Source: an uncultured Fulvivirga sp. (lineage in GTDB: Bacteria > Bacteroidota > Bacteroidia > Cytophagales > Cyclobacteriaceae). From it: a stretch of DNA of 64,000 nucleotides. Below, in pieces: positions 36,168 through 45,022 of the stretch. Made by a program: the position numbers and the translations under genes. Under the pieces are notes generated by a model. It was not told the origin of the DNA, searched no databases, and saw only the letters and a list, made by a program, of their open reading frames with translations. The stretch covers positions 310,001-374,000 of the forward strand of contig CANMSE010000001.1 of NCBI GenBank assembly GCA_947500555.1, read 5' to 3'. Each line of letters starts with the position of its first letter. Position 1 is the first letter of the stretch.

Positions 36168-36737
36168 ATGATCTATTCCATAGTGCTTTATTTATTATTA
36201 CCCTTTTTCAGTATTCCACCAACAGCAGCTGTCGATGTCTGTCTAAGTAGCGAAGAGCAGAAATTATATGAAATAATTAATGCTTATCGGAAAAAGAAGC
36301 AATTAAAAGCAATTCCCTTCTCAGCTAAGTTAACTTTAGTTGCTCAGAAACATGCCATTGATCTCGCCAACAATTATAAATTCGACCCAAACAATAAATG
36401 TAATCCCCATAGTTGGTCTGATGAAGGACAATGGTCATCTTGCTGCTACACTAATGACCATAAAGAAGCTCAATGCATGTGGAATAAACCAAAAGAAATA
36501 TCAAGTTATGATAGCCCTGGATATGAAATAGCTTATTACAGTTCTGCCGGAGCCAGTGCAGAAGAAGGCTTAGAGGGCTGGAAGAAAAGTCCCTCACATA
36601 ACCCACTATTGATTAATTCAGGTATGTGGAAAAAAGTTAATTGGGAAGGTATTGGAATTGGTATTTACAAAGAATATGCTGTTGTGTGGTTTGGTGAATT
36701 GACCGATGACCAAAATACTTTAGTAAATTGTCAATAA
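36168..36737 (+). CDS. CAP (SCP/PR1) domain secreted protein
   Basis: A 189-residue protein with a signal peptide (MIYSIVLYLLLPFFSIPPTAA) and one CAP domain. EEQKLYEIINAYRKKKQLKAI opens the fold. AQKHAIDLA and NPHSWSD supply the first His, and a late YEIAYYS/GLEGWKKSPSHNPLL block gives the second His (about 143) of the conserved cleft. Six Cys cluster around CCYTNDHKEAQC and probably form disulfides. It acts outside the cytoplasm, perhaps binding lipid or glycan. Function of bacterial CAP proteins is mostly unknown. Convergent with panB with 26 bp between. Confidence 0.85.
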   Translation: MIYSIVLYLLLPFFSIPPTAAVDVCLSSEEQKLYEIINAYRKKKQLKAIPFSAKLTLVAQKHAIDLANNYKFDPNNKCNPHSWSDEGQWSSCCYTNDHKEAQCMWNKPKEISSYDSPGYEIAYYSSAGASAEEGLEGWKKSPSHNPLLINSGMWKKVNWEGIGIGIYKEYAVVWFGELTDDQNTLVNCQ

Positions 36738-36763
36738 CATCAAGTTATGATACAAATATCAAA

Positions 36764-37582
36764 TCAATACTTTTCATCCTCGCTGGGAAAGTCCTTCGCT
36801 TTTACATCTTCAATGTAGTGACTTACTGCATCACTTATAACAGTGTATAAGTCTGCATAACGTCTTAAAAATCTAGGTTTGAATTCTTTGGTAATTCCCA
36901 ACATATCCTGCATTACCAATACCTGACCATCTACTTCCGGCCCTGCACCAATCCCAATAACAGGAATAGAAACTGTCTCTGCCACTCTCTTGGCTAGTTT
37001 TGCAGGTATCTTCTCTAGCACAATTGAAAAACAGCCACATTCTTCGAGCAATTTGGCATCTTCTATTAACTTATTAGCCTCTTCTTCTTCTTTGGCTCGA
37101 ACCGTATAAGTACCAAACTTAAAGATCGATTGTGGAGTCAAACCCAAATGACCCATTACAGGTACACCAGCGCTCAATATGCGCACTACTGATTCCTTAA
37201 TTTCACTACCTCCTTCCATCTTTACTGCATGGGCTCCCGACTCTTTCATAATTCTGATAGCAGAACGAAGTGCCTCAGAAGAATTGCCTTGATAAGACCC
37301 AAATGGAATATCCACAATTACAAAAGCTCTTTGCACAGCTTTGACAACTGATGAAGCATGATAAATCATTTGATCAAGTGTAATTGGCAGTGTGGTTTCA
37401 TGACCTGCCATTACATTGGATGCAGAATCACCAACTAATAGAACGTCAATTCCAGCAGCATCAAGAATTTGAGCCATGCTGAAATCATAGGCTGTGAGCA
37501 TACTTATTTTTTCACCCCTATTCTTCATCTCCTGAAGTTGGTGTGTGGTTATTTTTTTTATATCCTTTTTATGAACAGACAT
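36764..37582 (-). CDS. panB: 3-methyl-2-oxobutanoate hydroxymethyltransferase
   Basis: A 272-residue TIM-barrel enzyme of pantothenate, and so CoA, synthesis. It adds a hydroxymethyl group from methylene-THF to 2-oxoisovalerate. Motifs: [12 protein letters not shown] (about 28-39), [19 protein letters not shown] with the metal Asp (about 50), VDIPFGSY with a second Asp (about 88), KMEGG with the catalytic Glu (about 117), [10 protein letters not shown] and [13 protein letters not shown]. Length is normal. It lies 3 bp after the PAS kinase gene in the same direction, an odd pairing for a housekeeping enzyme. No other pan gene is visible. Confidence 0.96.
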   Translation of the reverse strand: MSVHKKDIKKITTHQLQEMKNRGEKISMLTAYDFSMAQILDAAGIDVLLVGDSASNVMAGHETTLPITLDQMIYHASSVVKAVQRAFVIVDIPFGSYQGNSSEALRSAIRIMKESGAHAVKMEGGSEIKESVVRILSAGVPVMGHLGLTPQSIFKFGTYTVRAKEEEEANKLIEDAKLLEECGCFSIVLEKIPAKLAKRVAETVSIPVIGIGAGPEVDGQVLVMQDMLGITKEFKPRFLRRYADLYTVISDAVSHYIEDVKAKDFPSEDEKY

Positions 37583-37585
37583 AGG

Positions 37586-39088
37586 TCAAGATTTATCATT
37601 GTAAGTATTTGGAATCGTTATATTAAAGGTCGTTCCCAATAACTCCTCGCTTGTTACCTCAATTTGTGCTTCAAGTTTATCAGCTACCTTTTTGACAATA
37701 TACAGTCCCAGCCCTGAGCCAACACTATTTTCTGTAGCTCGATAAAACATGTCAAATATATGAGGAAGCTTGGATTCCTCAATACCTTCTCCATTATCCT
37801 CGATTTTGATAACAGCATCCTCTTCTCTTACCTCAGCAGTTATTTTTATGAATGGATCATCTTTATCAAAGCTTCTATACTTAATAGCATTAGAAATGAT
37901 ATTATTAAGTATTATCCTAATCCGAGTAGGATCAGTTTTCAGCTTCTTTTTATGAAACACCTTGGTATAAATTTGAAGTCCTGATGTGTCTGTCGCATTG
38001 TAATAACTTGAAATACTATTGTTGATTTCGTTAAAAAGATTAATGTCAGTGTGCTTATCATTAACCCTATCATTTCTAGAAATGCTCAATAGCTCCTGTA
38101 CCAGATCATCAAGTCTTTTTATACTACTTTCAATGCGTTCAATACATTGATCTCTTACATCACTGGATTCTTCCAGTCGATACAAATCAATCAGTCCTAA
38201 AACTGACCTTAAAGGGGATCTCAAATCGTGAGACGCATGATAAACAAAACTGTCGAGTTCAAAATTTACCTTTTGTAACTCCAGCAAATTTTTCTTTGTC
38301 TCAGTAATGTCAATCATTATAGTTTCGAGAATATTTTCTTCAGGATAATGTTTTATACTGAATGAGACCCAGATCATTTTGCCATCCATCCTCTTGATTT
38401 CAAGCTCCATATCTTCTGCTTTACCTGTCTTATTAACCAAACTCAGAACATATTCTCTATCTACAGGGCTTTTGTAAAAATCAGACGTACTTGATGCTGT
38501 ACCTTTTTCTGCTCCAACAATTTCCCAGAATTTATCATTTGTTTCAAGAAGTTCTCCTGTATCATAATTGGTTCTAAACATTCCCACAAGAGAATTTTCA
38601 AACAACGTTCGGTACTTGACCTCACTTAGTTTAAGAGCATCAGCCGAAGTTCTTCTTTGCGTAACATCCGTATGTGATCCGGATAGTCTTATTACCTCAC
38701 CTTTTTCATTGCGTAATGCACTAGCCTTTGACAGAATCCAACGATAAGTGCCATCTGCATGCCTCATTCTAAACTCTTGACGATAACTATTGGATGTACC
38801 GTTTACAAAATCATTGAAGTAATCAGTGGCTCTTTTATGATCATCAGGATGCAACAATGACTCCCAAAGACTGTGCATTTGGCCCACTTCGGTATTTTCA
38901 TCCAAACCAAGCATTGTTTTCCAGGGTTTAGATACGAACGGTTCATCATTCATAAAATCCCAGTCCCAAAGCCCATCATTGGCCCCATTTGCAGCCGTCT
39001 CATAAATTTCAAGTCGAGCCTTTAGATATTCTACTTCACCCGTTAAGCGACTAATTTCATCAGTGTTATCGTTTTTTATCTTACTCAA
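37586..39088 (-). CDS. PAS-domain sensor histidine kinase
   Basis: A 500-residue cytoplasmic kinase without TM segments. A short coiled coil (residues 10-30) is followed by PAS/PAC 1 (about 32-148, with DGLWDWDF and HPDDHKRATDYF), PAS 2 (about 155-270), a HisKA-type dimer domain with the His near 290 (YHASHDLRSPLRS), and an HATPase domain (NNIISNAIKYRS, DNGEGIEES, SGLGLYIVKKVA). The family is common in Bacteroidota and often works without a linked regulator, as here. It probably senses a cytoplasmic small molecule or redox state. The kinase gene runs directly into panB. Confidence 0.92.
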   Translation of the reverse strand: MSKIKNDNTDEISRLTGEVEYLKARLEIYETAANGANDGLWDWDFMNDEPFVSKPWKTMLGLDENTEVGQMHSLWESLLHPDDHKRATDYFNDFVNGTSNSYRQEFRMRHADGTYRWILSKASALRNEKGEVIRLSGSHTDVTQRRTSADALKLSEVKYRTLFENSLVGMFRTNYDTGELLETNDKFWEIVGAEKGTASSTSDFYKSPVDREYVLSLVNKTGKAEDMELEIKRMDGKMIWVSFSIKHYPEENILETIMIDITETKKNLLELQKVNFELDSFVYHASHDLRSPLRSVLGLIDLYRLEESSDVRDQCIERIESSIKRLDDLVQELLSISRNDRVNDKHTDINLFNEINNSISSYYNATDTSGLQIYTKVFHKKKLKTDPTRIRIILNNIISNAIKYRSFDKDDPFIKITAEVREEDAVIKIEDNGEGIEESKLPHIFDMFYRATENSVGSGLGLYIVKKVADKLEAQIEVTSEELLGTTFNITIPNTYNDKS

Positions 39089-39134
39089 AAATCATCTGTA
39101 ACTTAGTTTTAGAATATATGTGTAATCTCTCTGA

Positions 39135-39638
39135 TTATAATAAATAGACCCCATTCTCCTTACCTTCAAGGCGGACTTCGACATGTTCTTTGATAGTTGT
39201 CGCCAATTCATAGCCTGAATAATTAATAAGAATTGGAAATTGAGTATGACTTCGATTTACTAAAACGGCTGTTTCAATTTTTTTGATCTTTATCGCTAAA
39301 AAAGGCTTTAAACTGTATGCCAATGTTCGCCCTGTATTGGACACATCGTCAATTAGCACCAGCGATTTGTTTTTCAATGTATTGATATCACAATCCAGAG
39401 AAATATCACTTTGGGTAGGTGCTTCTTTATCCAGAGTTAGCCCTACAAGTCGTACCATGAATGATGCAATACTTTCTAGCTCTTTTTTCAACAGATTCGC
39501 GAATTGATAACCTTGATCAAAAACACCAACTAAGACCACTTCTTTTTCTGAAAAATTATTTTCATAAATCTCAAAGGCAATCCTCTTTGTTTTTTGAGTA
39601 ATTTGTTTGCTACTAAGTATTAAGCTTTTTTCGCTCAT
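39135..39638 (-). CDS. Phosphoribosyltransferase (PyrR-like)
   Basis: A 167-residue type I PRTase. The PRPP-binding motif is at about 94-106 (VLIDDVSNTGRT, with the two Asp at 97-98). GVFDQGYQFANLL supplies the flexible-loop start, and the hood is small. It most resembles PyrR/uracil-type PRTases, though the protein is a little shorter than PyrR (about 180). It may salvage a base or bind nucleotide as a regulator. It lies 2 bp after the Lrp gene, and both form an operon. PyrR-like is my best call; another PRTase cannot be excluded. Confidence 0.85.
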   Translation of the reverse strand: MSEKSLILSSKQITQKTKRIAFEIYENNFSEKEVVLVGVFDQGYQFANLLKKELESIASFMVRLVGLTLDKEAPTQSDISLDCDINTLKNKSLVLIDDVSNTGRTLAYSLKPFLAIKIKKIETAVLVNRSHTQFPILINYSGYELATTIKEHVEVRLEGKENGVYLL

Positions 39639-39640
39639 AA

Positions 39641-40114
39641 TTATGGAATCGGCATTACTTTACTGTCTTTGAAGGTAGATAATATTACCATAGATTGCAT
39701 ATTATCAACTACATCAATATTACTTACTTTTTCAAGCATAAGTCTTTGGTAAGTACCTATATCACTTGAAATAATCTTCAGAATAAAATCCCCTGAACCA
39801 GTAATGTGATGGCATTCAATTATCTCCTCAATTTTATTGATGCTACTTATAAACATATCAATATTATCTTTATTATGCCCCTTAAGAGAAACCATAACAA
39901 ATGTGCTAACCCCAAGTCCAACTGTTTCAATGTCTAGTTTGGCGTGATAGCTTTTGATAATTCCGGAGTTCTCTAGTTTTTTAACTCTTTCTAAAGTGGG
40001 TGCTGGAGACAACCCAATCCTTTCAGCCAAATTGGCATTAGTAATCTTAGCATTGGATTGTAGTATTTCAAGTATTTTTCTATCAATACTATCTAGCTTA
40101 ATTTTTGACTTCAT
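39641..40114 (-). CDS. Lrp/AsnC-family transcriptional regulator
   Basis: A 157-residue regulator: an AsnC-type HTH at about 4-60 (LDSIDRKILEILQSNAKITNANLAERIG in pieces, with LSPAPTLERVKKLE as recognition helix) and a RAM ligand-binding domain at about 70-145 (HHITGSGDFILKI is the typical effector strand). It would bind an amino acid or similar and act as an octamer. Upstream is a 15-bp inverted repeat, likely its own operator. It forms an operon with the PRTase gene. Regulon not visible here. Confidence 0.93.
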   Translation of the reverse strand: MKSKIKLDSIDRKILEILQSNAKITNANLAERIGLSPAPTLERVKKLENSGIIKSYHAKLDIETVGLGVSTFVMVSLKGHNKDNIDMFISSINKIEEIIECHHITGSGDFILKIISSDIGTYQRLMLEKVSNIDVVDNMQSMVILSTFKDSKVMPIP

Positions 40115-40128
40115 AGGATCATCTTACC

Positions 40129-40143
40129 AAATTTTATTTGGCT
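40129..40143. promoter_or_regulatory. 15-bp inverted repeat upstream of the Lrp/AsnC gene
   Basis: CCAAATTTTATTTGG is a perfect inverted repeat of 6 bp arms with 3 bp between, lying 15 bp before the start codon at 40114. Lrp-family sites are usually 15 bp, AT-centred and imperfectly palindromic, and the regulators commonly control themselves. A good autoregulatory candidate. Confidence 0.45.
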
Positions 40144-40207
40144 TAAAGATAAATATTAAACATTTTGTTTTTGCAAAAGAATATTAACTGATTATGAACA
40201 AAACAAA

Positions 40208-43200
40208 TTAATCAGTAATAACAATTCTATACAGGCGGACTTCATCGTGAAAGCCAATTCTTAATAGATACAAACCTTCTTTAATCCCTGATAGATCTAG
40301 ATTTAGATTGTTGCTACCACTTTCAACCGTTATATCAGATTTAAAAACACTTCTACCATTACTGTCAATTATATTGATAGTAAGTACCTCACTTTCTGTT
40401 GTAATCACTTCAAATGTAACCTCCCCTTTTGATGGGTTGGGGTATGGTTGATTTATTATTATTGATGACTCATTAAGATTTATACACTTATTGTTATCAT
40501 TCATATTCTCTTCTTCTATATCAAGAAAAGAGGTTATAAAACCACATATATAATCGAGTTTTCGATTGGTCAATTGAATGTCCAATTGAACCGCAGAAAA
40601 TTGATTTGGCCCTAGATCAGGGTATATTTTCTCATTTAAAATGACCTCGCCACCTAAATCCAAAAGTACATTCACACTATCCAATGTTACGGTACCATTA
40701 TTTCTAATTGCAAGAAGCAGTCTACTACCCTGTGGTCGTTCTACTAATTCTATGCTGGTGAGTTCTAAACTTACTTCAGGAACAAGTACTGAAACTCTCT
40801 GACTTGTTGTATCTCTGCAGCCATCATCACTAATGGCCTGCAATTCAACATCATATTCATTAATAAAATCAAAAGAGTTAGAGGGATTTTCATCGTCACT
40901 TGTATTACCATCTCCGAAATCCCATAAATAAGCATTTGAATTTATTGAGTTGTTAGTAAAGTCAACAATGAGTGGTGGTGCACCAAATGAAGCTGATACA
41001 GAAAAGCTGGCGGTCGGAATTGAGTTTATTGTTATTGACTTTAGCCCTTGGTATACACATCCATTTTCAGTAAAAATCTCCAATTCAACTTCATAATCTC
41101 CAGCCTCAGCAAAATCGTTTTCCACTTCTGGATTTGTGCCAATAACATTGGAATTGTATACCCACTTCCATTGATTGATAATATCACCCTCAATTGCAGT
41201 ATTATCAGCTAATAAAGCTATTTCATTTTCACAATCATTTTGTATTGTAAAATCGACCGAAGGAACTGGTGGAATAGAAACTACTTCTTCAATAGTTGAT
41301 GTACATAAATTTTCAGAAGTTACTGTTAAGCTTACATTGTAATCCAATGGGTCTTCAAATGTAAAACTGGGGTTTTGTTCATTGGTAAATGATCCTCCCA
41401 GACTCCAGGCCCATGAGGTTATCGACTGGCCATCTACAGGTACCGAAGTATCTGTGAAATTTACTTCTACTCCTGCACAAATCTTATCTAATTCAAAATT
41501 GGATTCAGGAGCAGGTAACACAGTTACATTTTGAGTAAGGGAATCTACGCAACCAAATGTTGAAGTAACTTTCAGCTCCACATCAAAATTACCTGATTGA
41601 TCAAAAACAAATTGAGTATTTTGATCATTTGCAAAGCCTTGTCCCTCATTAAAATCCCATTCCCAACTGCTCAAATTATCCAGATTGATAGTCGTCAAAT
41701 CATTAAACTGAGTGTGTAAGTTTTCGCAGGAAAGCTCCGCTTCGAAAGCTACATCGGGAAGAGGATGAATTGTTATAGGCTTACTTTCCGTGGTGATACA
41801 CCCATCAGAATTTGTCAAGGACAGAGTCACATCAAATGTACCTTCATCTGGATATTGCAATGATGGTTCTTCTAAGTTTGAGATAAAACCATTGCCAAAA
41901 TCCCAGTTATAGTCCGTGATTGCTCCTGTCGACTGGTTATTAAATTGAACGATCTCACCAAGACACGCATCGTTGAAACTGAAATCAGATACGGCTCCTT
42001 CACGAACGTCTAATAAGTTTTTAGCTATCTCAATATTACATCCTGGAATAGAGGCTATAAGTTTAACTTCTTTATCACCGCCTGAAGGAAACTCAAATGT
42101 AAAGTTAGTTTCTGTCGATTGTATGATATCATCCACTCTCCATTCATAAGAAATCAGGCCATCGAAGTCTCCTGGCGTCTCGTTAGTGAAAAAAACTTGT
42201 TGATTGGTACAGATCACTCCACCAGGCAATGTGAAATCTGGGACGGGCTCATCATAAATAGTTATTGTTTGTTTCATAAAATTTCCACAAGTACCATTGT
42301 CAATAGATAGCGTTACTTCGTATTCTCCAACAGCGGCATAAGTATGTGAGGGGTCTTCTAGTACTGAGTTGTTTCCATCACCAAAATCCCACGCATAAGT
42401 TAAACCCGTACCATCAGATTCTGAATTGAATTGGATGGGTGAGGTTAGGCAGATGTTTTGAGAATTAAAAAAGATTGAAGGGGCAACTGAAGGTTCTATA
42501 TTGATGCTTTTGACTAAAAAATCATAATTGCCGTTGCTGTCTTTCACCTTCAACTCAATGTCATAATCTCCTTGTGCACCATAGAAAAATTGAGGATTCT
42601 TTTCTAAGGCAAATGTAGATGATACATCACAGGCTGCTTTTAGTACAAATTTCTTCAGCACATCGTCTTTTATGGTGAAAAGACATTTAGTTGAAAGTTG
42701 ATCAATTAATGAAAATGCGAAACTTTCTGGCAGGGATGGCTGCGAAATGCCGATTGGCTCACTTAAATTTAAGTCTTGAAAATTCCAGATTGATATTGCA
42801 TTAGATTCAGATCCAATAACGCCATAATAATTATTCCCCTCCCTGAATAGTCTTATTTTTTTTGCCAAACCAATTGAAAGAGTATGATGACTTTCTACAA
42901 TAGGCATACTTGTGAAATCATTACCGAAGTTAAATCTGGTAATGCTTTCATTACCCTGTGAAGTAACATACACTATCCAATTAGAATTATGATATACCGC
43001 TGTGATACCTGTTGGTAAATTCAAATCTGGAAAAGTCCCATAATTATATGTATTTGCCAGCCCTACGGAACCTTCCATGGATCCAGCAAAATCAATCACA
43101 GAAATACCTCTTGAATTATAAACTGTCGCCAACAGATAATAGCTGCCATCATCTTCTACCAATGCCAGCCCCCTTGTTCTACCTCCATTGGGAGTGCCAA

Positions 43201-43711
43201 TATTATCAGTTACTGGAGTATTGGTTAAATCAGTACCGAAATTAAGTCTGGTGATTCCGAAATTCACTCCCAGATGGCCAATGAAAGCGATCCAATTTCC
43301 ATTGAAGTTCTTTTTTATGACAAAGGCCTCCGGGCTTGATAGTGCTCCACTAAGATTTCCCAAATCATCTATTAAAGGTGTATTGGATACAGAGTTCCCG
43401 AAATTTAAACGAAACAATTTTGATCTTCCTACTACAAATCCAAACCACTGACCTCCATCTTCAATAAGTTCGATACCTTTTAAAGTATTTGAAGATATAT
43501 TAGTTACATCACTCGATGTTGCGAGACTTTCAAAATCACCCAAACAGAAATCCCATTCAAATGTATTTGCATTAGTAGAAGTGCTAGTTGCTAAGATGTT
43601 GGTCTCCCTGCAAGCAGAATTAGGAATTTCAAAATCTGCCATAGGCTGAGAATACAGTGGTGTTATTCCAGTTAATAAAACTATCAAAATAAAAGACCTA
43701 GTAGCTACCAT
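40208..43711 (-). CDS. Multi-PKD surface protein with inserted propeller and T9SS sorting domain
   Basis: 1167 residues from ATG 43711; ATG 43720 would have the AAGGGA site directly against it, while 43711 has a 9-nt spacing. After a signal peptide (cut about residue 22), the first half of a PKD domain (FEWDFCLGDFE, about 51-61) is followed by about 300 residues of five or so blades with repeats such as RLNFGNSVSNTP, RLNFGTDLTNTP and RFNFGNDFTSMP. The rest of the PKD fold follows (YGAQGDYDIELKVKDSNG, about 377-394). Then come seven further PKD domains, a CARDB-like domain, and a type A C-terminal sorting domain (PYPNPSKGEVTFEV near the end). Exported by T9SS to the surface. Adhesion is a guess. 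Confidence 0.9.
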   Translation of the reverse strand: MVATRSFILIVLLTGITPLYSQPMADFEIPNSACRETNILATSTSTNANTFEWDFCLGDFESLATSSDVTNISSNTLKGIELIEDGGQWFGFVVGRSKLFRLNFGNSVSNTPLIDDLGNLSGALSSPEAFVIKKNFNGNWIAFIGHLGVNFGITRLNFGTDLTNTPVTDNIGTPNGGRTRGLALVEDDGSYYLLATVYNSRGISVIDFAGSMEGSVGLANTYNYGTFPDLNLPTGITAVYHNSNWIVYVTSQGNESITRFNFGNDFTSMPIVESHHTLSIGLAKKIRLFREGNNYYGVIGSESNAISIWNFQDLNLSEPIGISQPSLPESFAFSLIDQLSTKCLFTIKDDVLKKFVLKAACDVSSTFALEKNPQFFYGAQGDYDIELKVKDSNGNYDFLVKSINIEPSVAPSIFFNSQNICLTSPIQFNSESDGTGLTYAWDFGDGNNSVLEDPSHTYAAVGEYEVTLSIDNGTCGNFMKQTITIYDEPVPDFTLPGGVICTNQQVFFTNETPGDFDGLISYEWRVDDIIQSTETNFTFEFPSGGDKEVKLIASIPGCNIEIAKNLLDVREGAVSDFSFNDACLGEIVQFNNQSTGAITDYNWDFGNGFISNLEEPSLQYPDEGTFDVTLSLTNSDGCITTESKPITIHPLPDVAFEAELSCENLHTQFNDLTTINLDNLSSWEWDFNEGQGFANDQNTQFVFDQSGNFDVELKVTSTFGCVDSLTQNVTVLPAPESNFELDKICAGVEVNFTDTSVPVDGQSITSWAWSLGGSFTNEQNPSFTFEDPLDYNVSLTVTSENLCTSTIEEVVSIPPVPSVDFTIQNDCENEIALLADNTAIEGDIINQWKWVYNSNVIGTNPEVENDFAEAGDYEVELEIFTENGCVYQGLKSITINSIPTASFSVSASFGAPPLIVDFTNNSINSNAYLWDFGDGNTSDDENPSNSFDFINEYDVELQAISDDGCRDTTSQRVSVLVPEVSLELTSIELVERPQGSRLLLAIRNNGTVTLDSVNVLLDLGGEVILNEKIYPDLGPNQFSAVQLDIQLTNRKLDYICGFITSFLDIEEENMNDNNKCINLNESSIIINQPYPNPSKGEVTFEVITTESEVLTINIIDSNGRSVFKSDITVESGSNNLNLDLSGIKEGLYLLRIGFHDEVRLYRIVITD

Positions 43712-43787
43712 TATATACATTCCCTTGTAAATGACTTTTTAATCTAATAAGTAACACATAAATCTAAATTTCATAAGATAAAGATAT

Positions 43788-45011
43788 TCACTTTTGCTTT
43801 GAGTTAGACTTTATGAATTCGACAAGCCTTTGAGCATTATGTTGAGCGTCAAACTCATCCAAAATGACCGAATTGATAAAAAATTCCTCATTCCGTGACT
43901 TGAAATTGTCAACCGCTTGTTTAAGAAAACCGGCTATCCCTTCAGAATTATTGTGGCTTAAGCTGTGCCCGTTCAACTTAGATAAAACCCTATCTGTTGT
44001 ACCACCTTGGGTAGTGATGGCAAGAATAACGCGTCCAGCAATCATATAATCCAGCAACTTGGAAGGTAAGAACATAGCATCATCAACATTGTCAAATTCG
44101 TTATCTATCAATAGAAGAACGTTAGATTCACCTTGAAGCCTTTTGGAAGTTTCGAAACCTACAGATCCTATATGATTCACACATTTTTCATGATGAGAAT
44201 TGAACAACTCTATATTAATCCGGTCTGCCTCACCCACAAAATTAATCTCCAAATTACTTTTTATTCTATCATCCAATAAAGCAAGAGCATTTAAAATTGG
44301 TTTTGCACCTCGGTTCCCTACCAACCCACCAGTAAAGGTGATTTTTAATTTTGATCCAAACTTATTTTTTTTTCCCTTGGGGATGTCGATAAGGTCATAC
44401 ACGTTAGGGAAGTACAGAAACTTATTTTTTAAATTAGGATAGCACCTTGAATAGCTTGACACAGTTTCTTCAGACGTAAAAGAAACCCAATCCGCAGATT
44501 CAATTAATTCTTTTTCAAAGTACTTGTGCCTTTTTTCATCCTTCCGATTATAGTGAACGAGTGGCGATAATGTCCAAGGGTCACTTAGGTGCAGTAACCA
44601 TGGTACCTTATAATATTTTTTAGCTCGGTATCCTCCAAAGGCAGAGCTCAATGGATAAGAACGGGAGTATATAAAATTAGGTTGTTGGATTAATCCAAAA
44701 TTGTTATTAATTTTTTTATGAAATAGGTATTTCGAATCAGGAAAAAAATTAAGAGGATTACCCAGAATGTGATTGATCTTGTTTACATACCTATTTTCAA
44801 AAATACTTATATCAAATTTTTTGTAGTATCCTGAATCATAAGGTAATAATTCTGGGTCATAGGGCATGTTTAAGGTAGGTTGCTGTGTGGTAATAACGGT
44901 AGTCCTAAGTTCTTTATCTGCCACAAGGTATTTGAAATACTTAGCCGTTTGAAGGCACTCCGGGTCTTTTTTAGGTGGAAAAGCAATACTAATAAATAAT
45001 AGATCGATCAC
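43788..45011 (-). CDS. Glycosyltransferase, GT-B (GT4-like), last gene of the polysaccharide operon
   Basis: A 407-residue cytoplasmic enzyme. The N-half opens with ISIAFPPKKDPECLQ, the acceptor-side GT-B start. The C-half has FTGGLVGNRGAKPILNAL (about 223-240) and a donor-binding block LLLIDNEFDNVDDAMFLPSKLLDYM, where the expected E-x7-E pair is replaced by other acidic residues. It resembles fucosyltransferase or mannosyltransferase-type GT4 proteins. It sits 11 bp downstream of the next GT gene. Sugar and linkage cannot be told from sequence. Confidence 0.85.
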   Translation of the reverse strand: MIDLLFISIAFPPKKDPECLQTAKYFKYLVADKELRTTVITTQQPTLNMPYDPELLPYDSGYYKKFDISIFENRYVNKINHILGNPLNFFPDSKYLFHKKINNNFGLIQQPNFIYSRSYPLSSAFGGYRAKKYYKVPWLLHLSDPWTLSPLVHYNRKDEKRHKYFEKELIESADWVSFTSEETVSSYSRCYPNLKNKFLYFPNVYDLIDIPKGKKNKFGSKLKITFTGGLVGNRGAKPILNALALLDDRIKSNLEINFVGEADRINIELFNSHHEKCVNHIGSVGFETSKRLQGESNVLLLIDNEFDNVDDAMFLPSKLLDYMIAGRVILAITTQGGTTDRVLSKLNGHSLSHNNSEGIAGFLKQAVDNFKSRNEEFFINSVILDEFDAQHNAQRLVEFIKSNSKQK

Positions 45012-45022
45012 TTAGATAAGGT

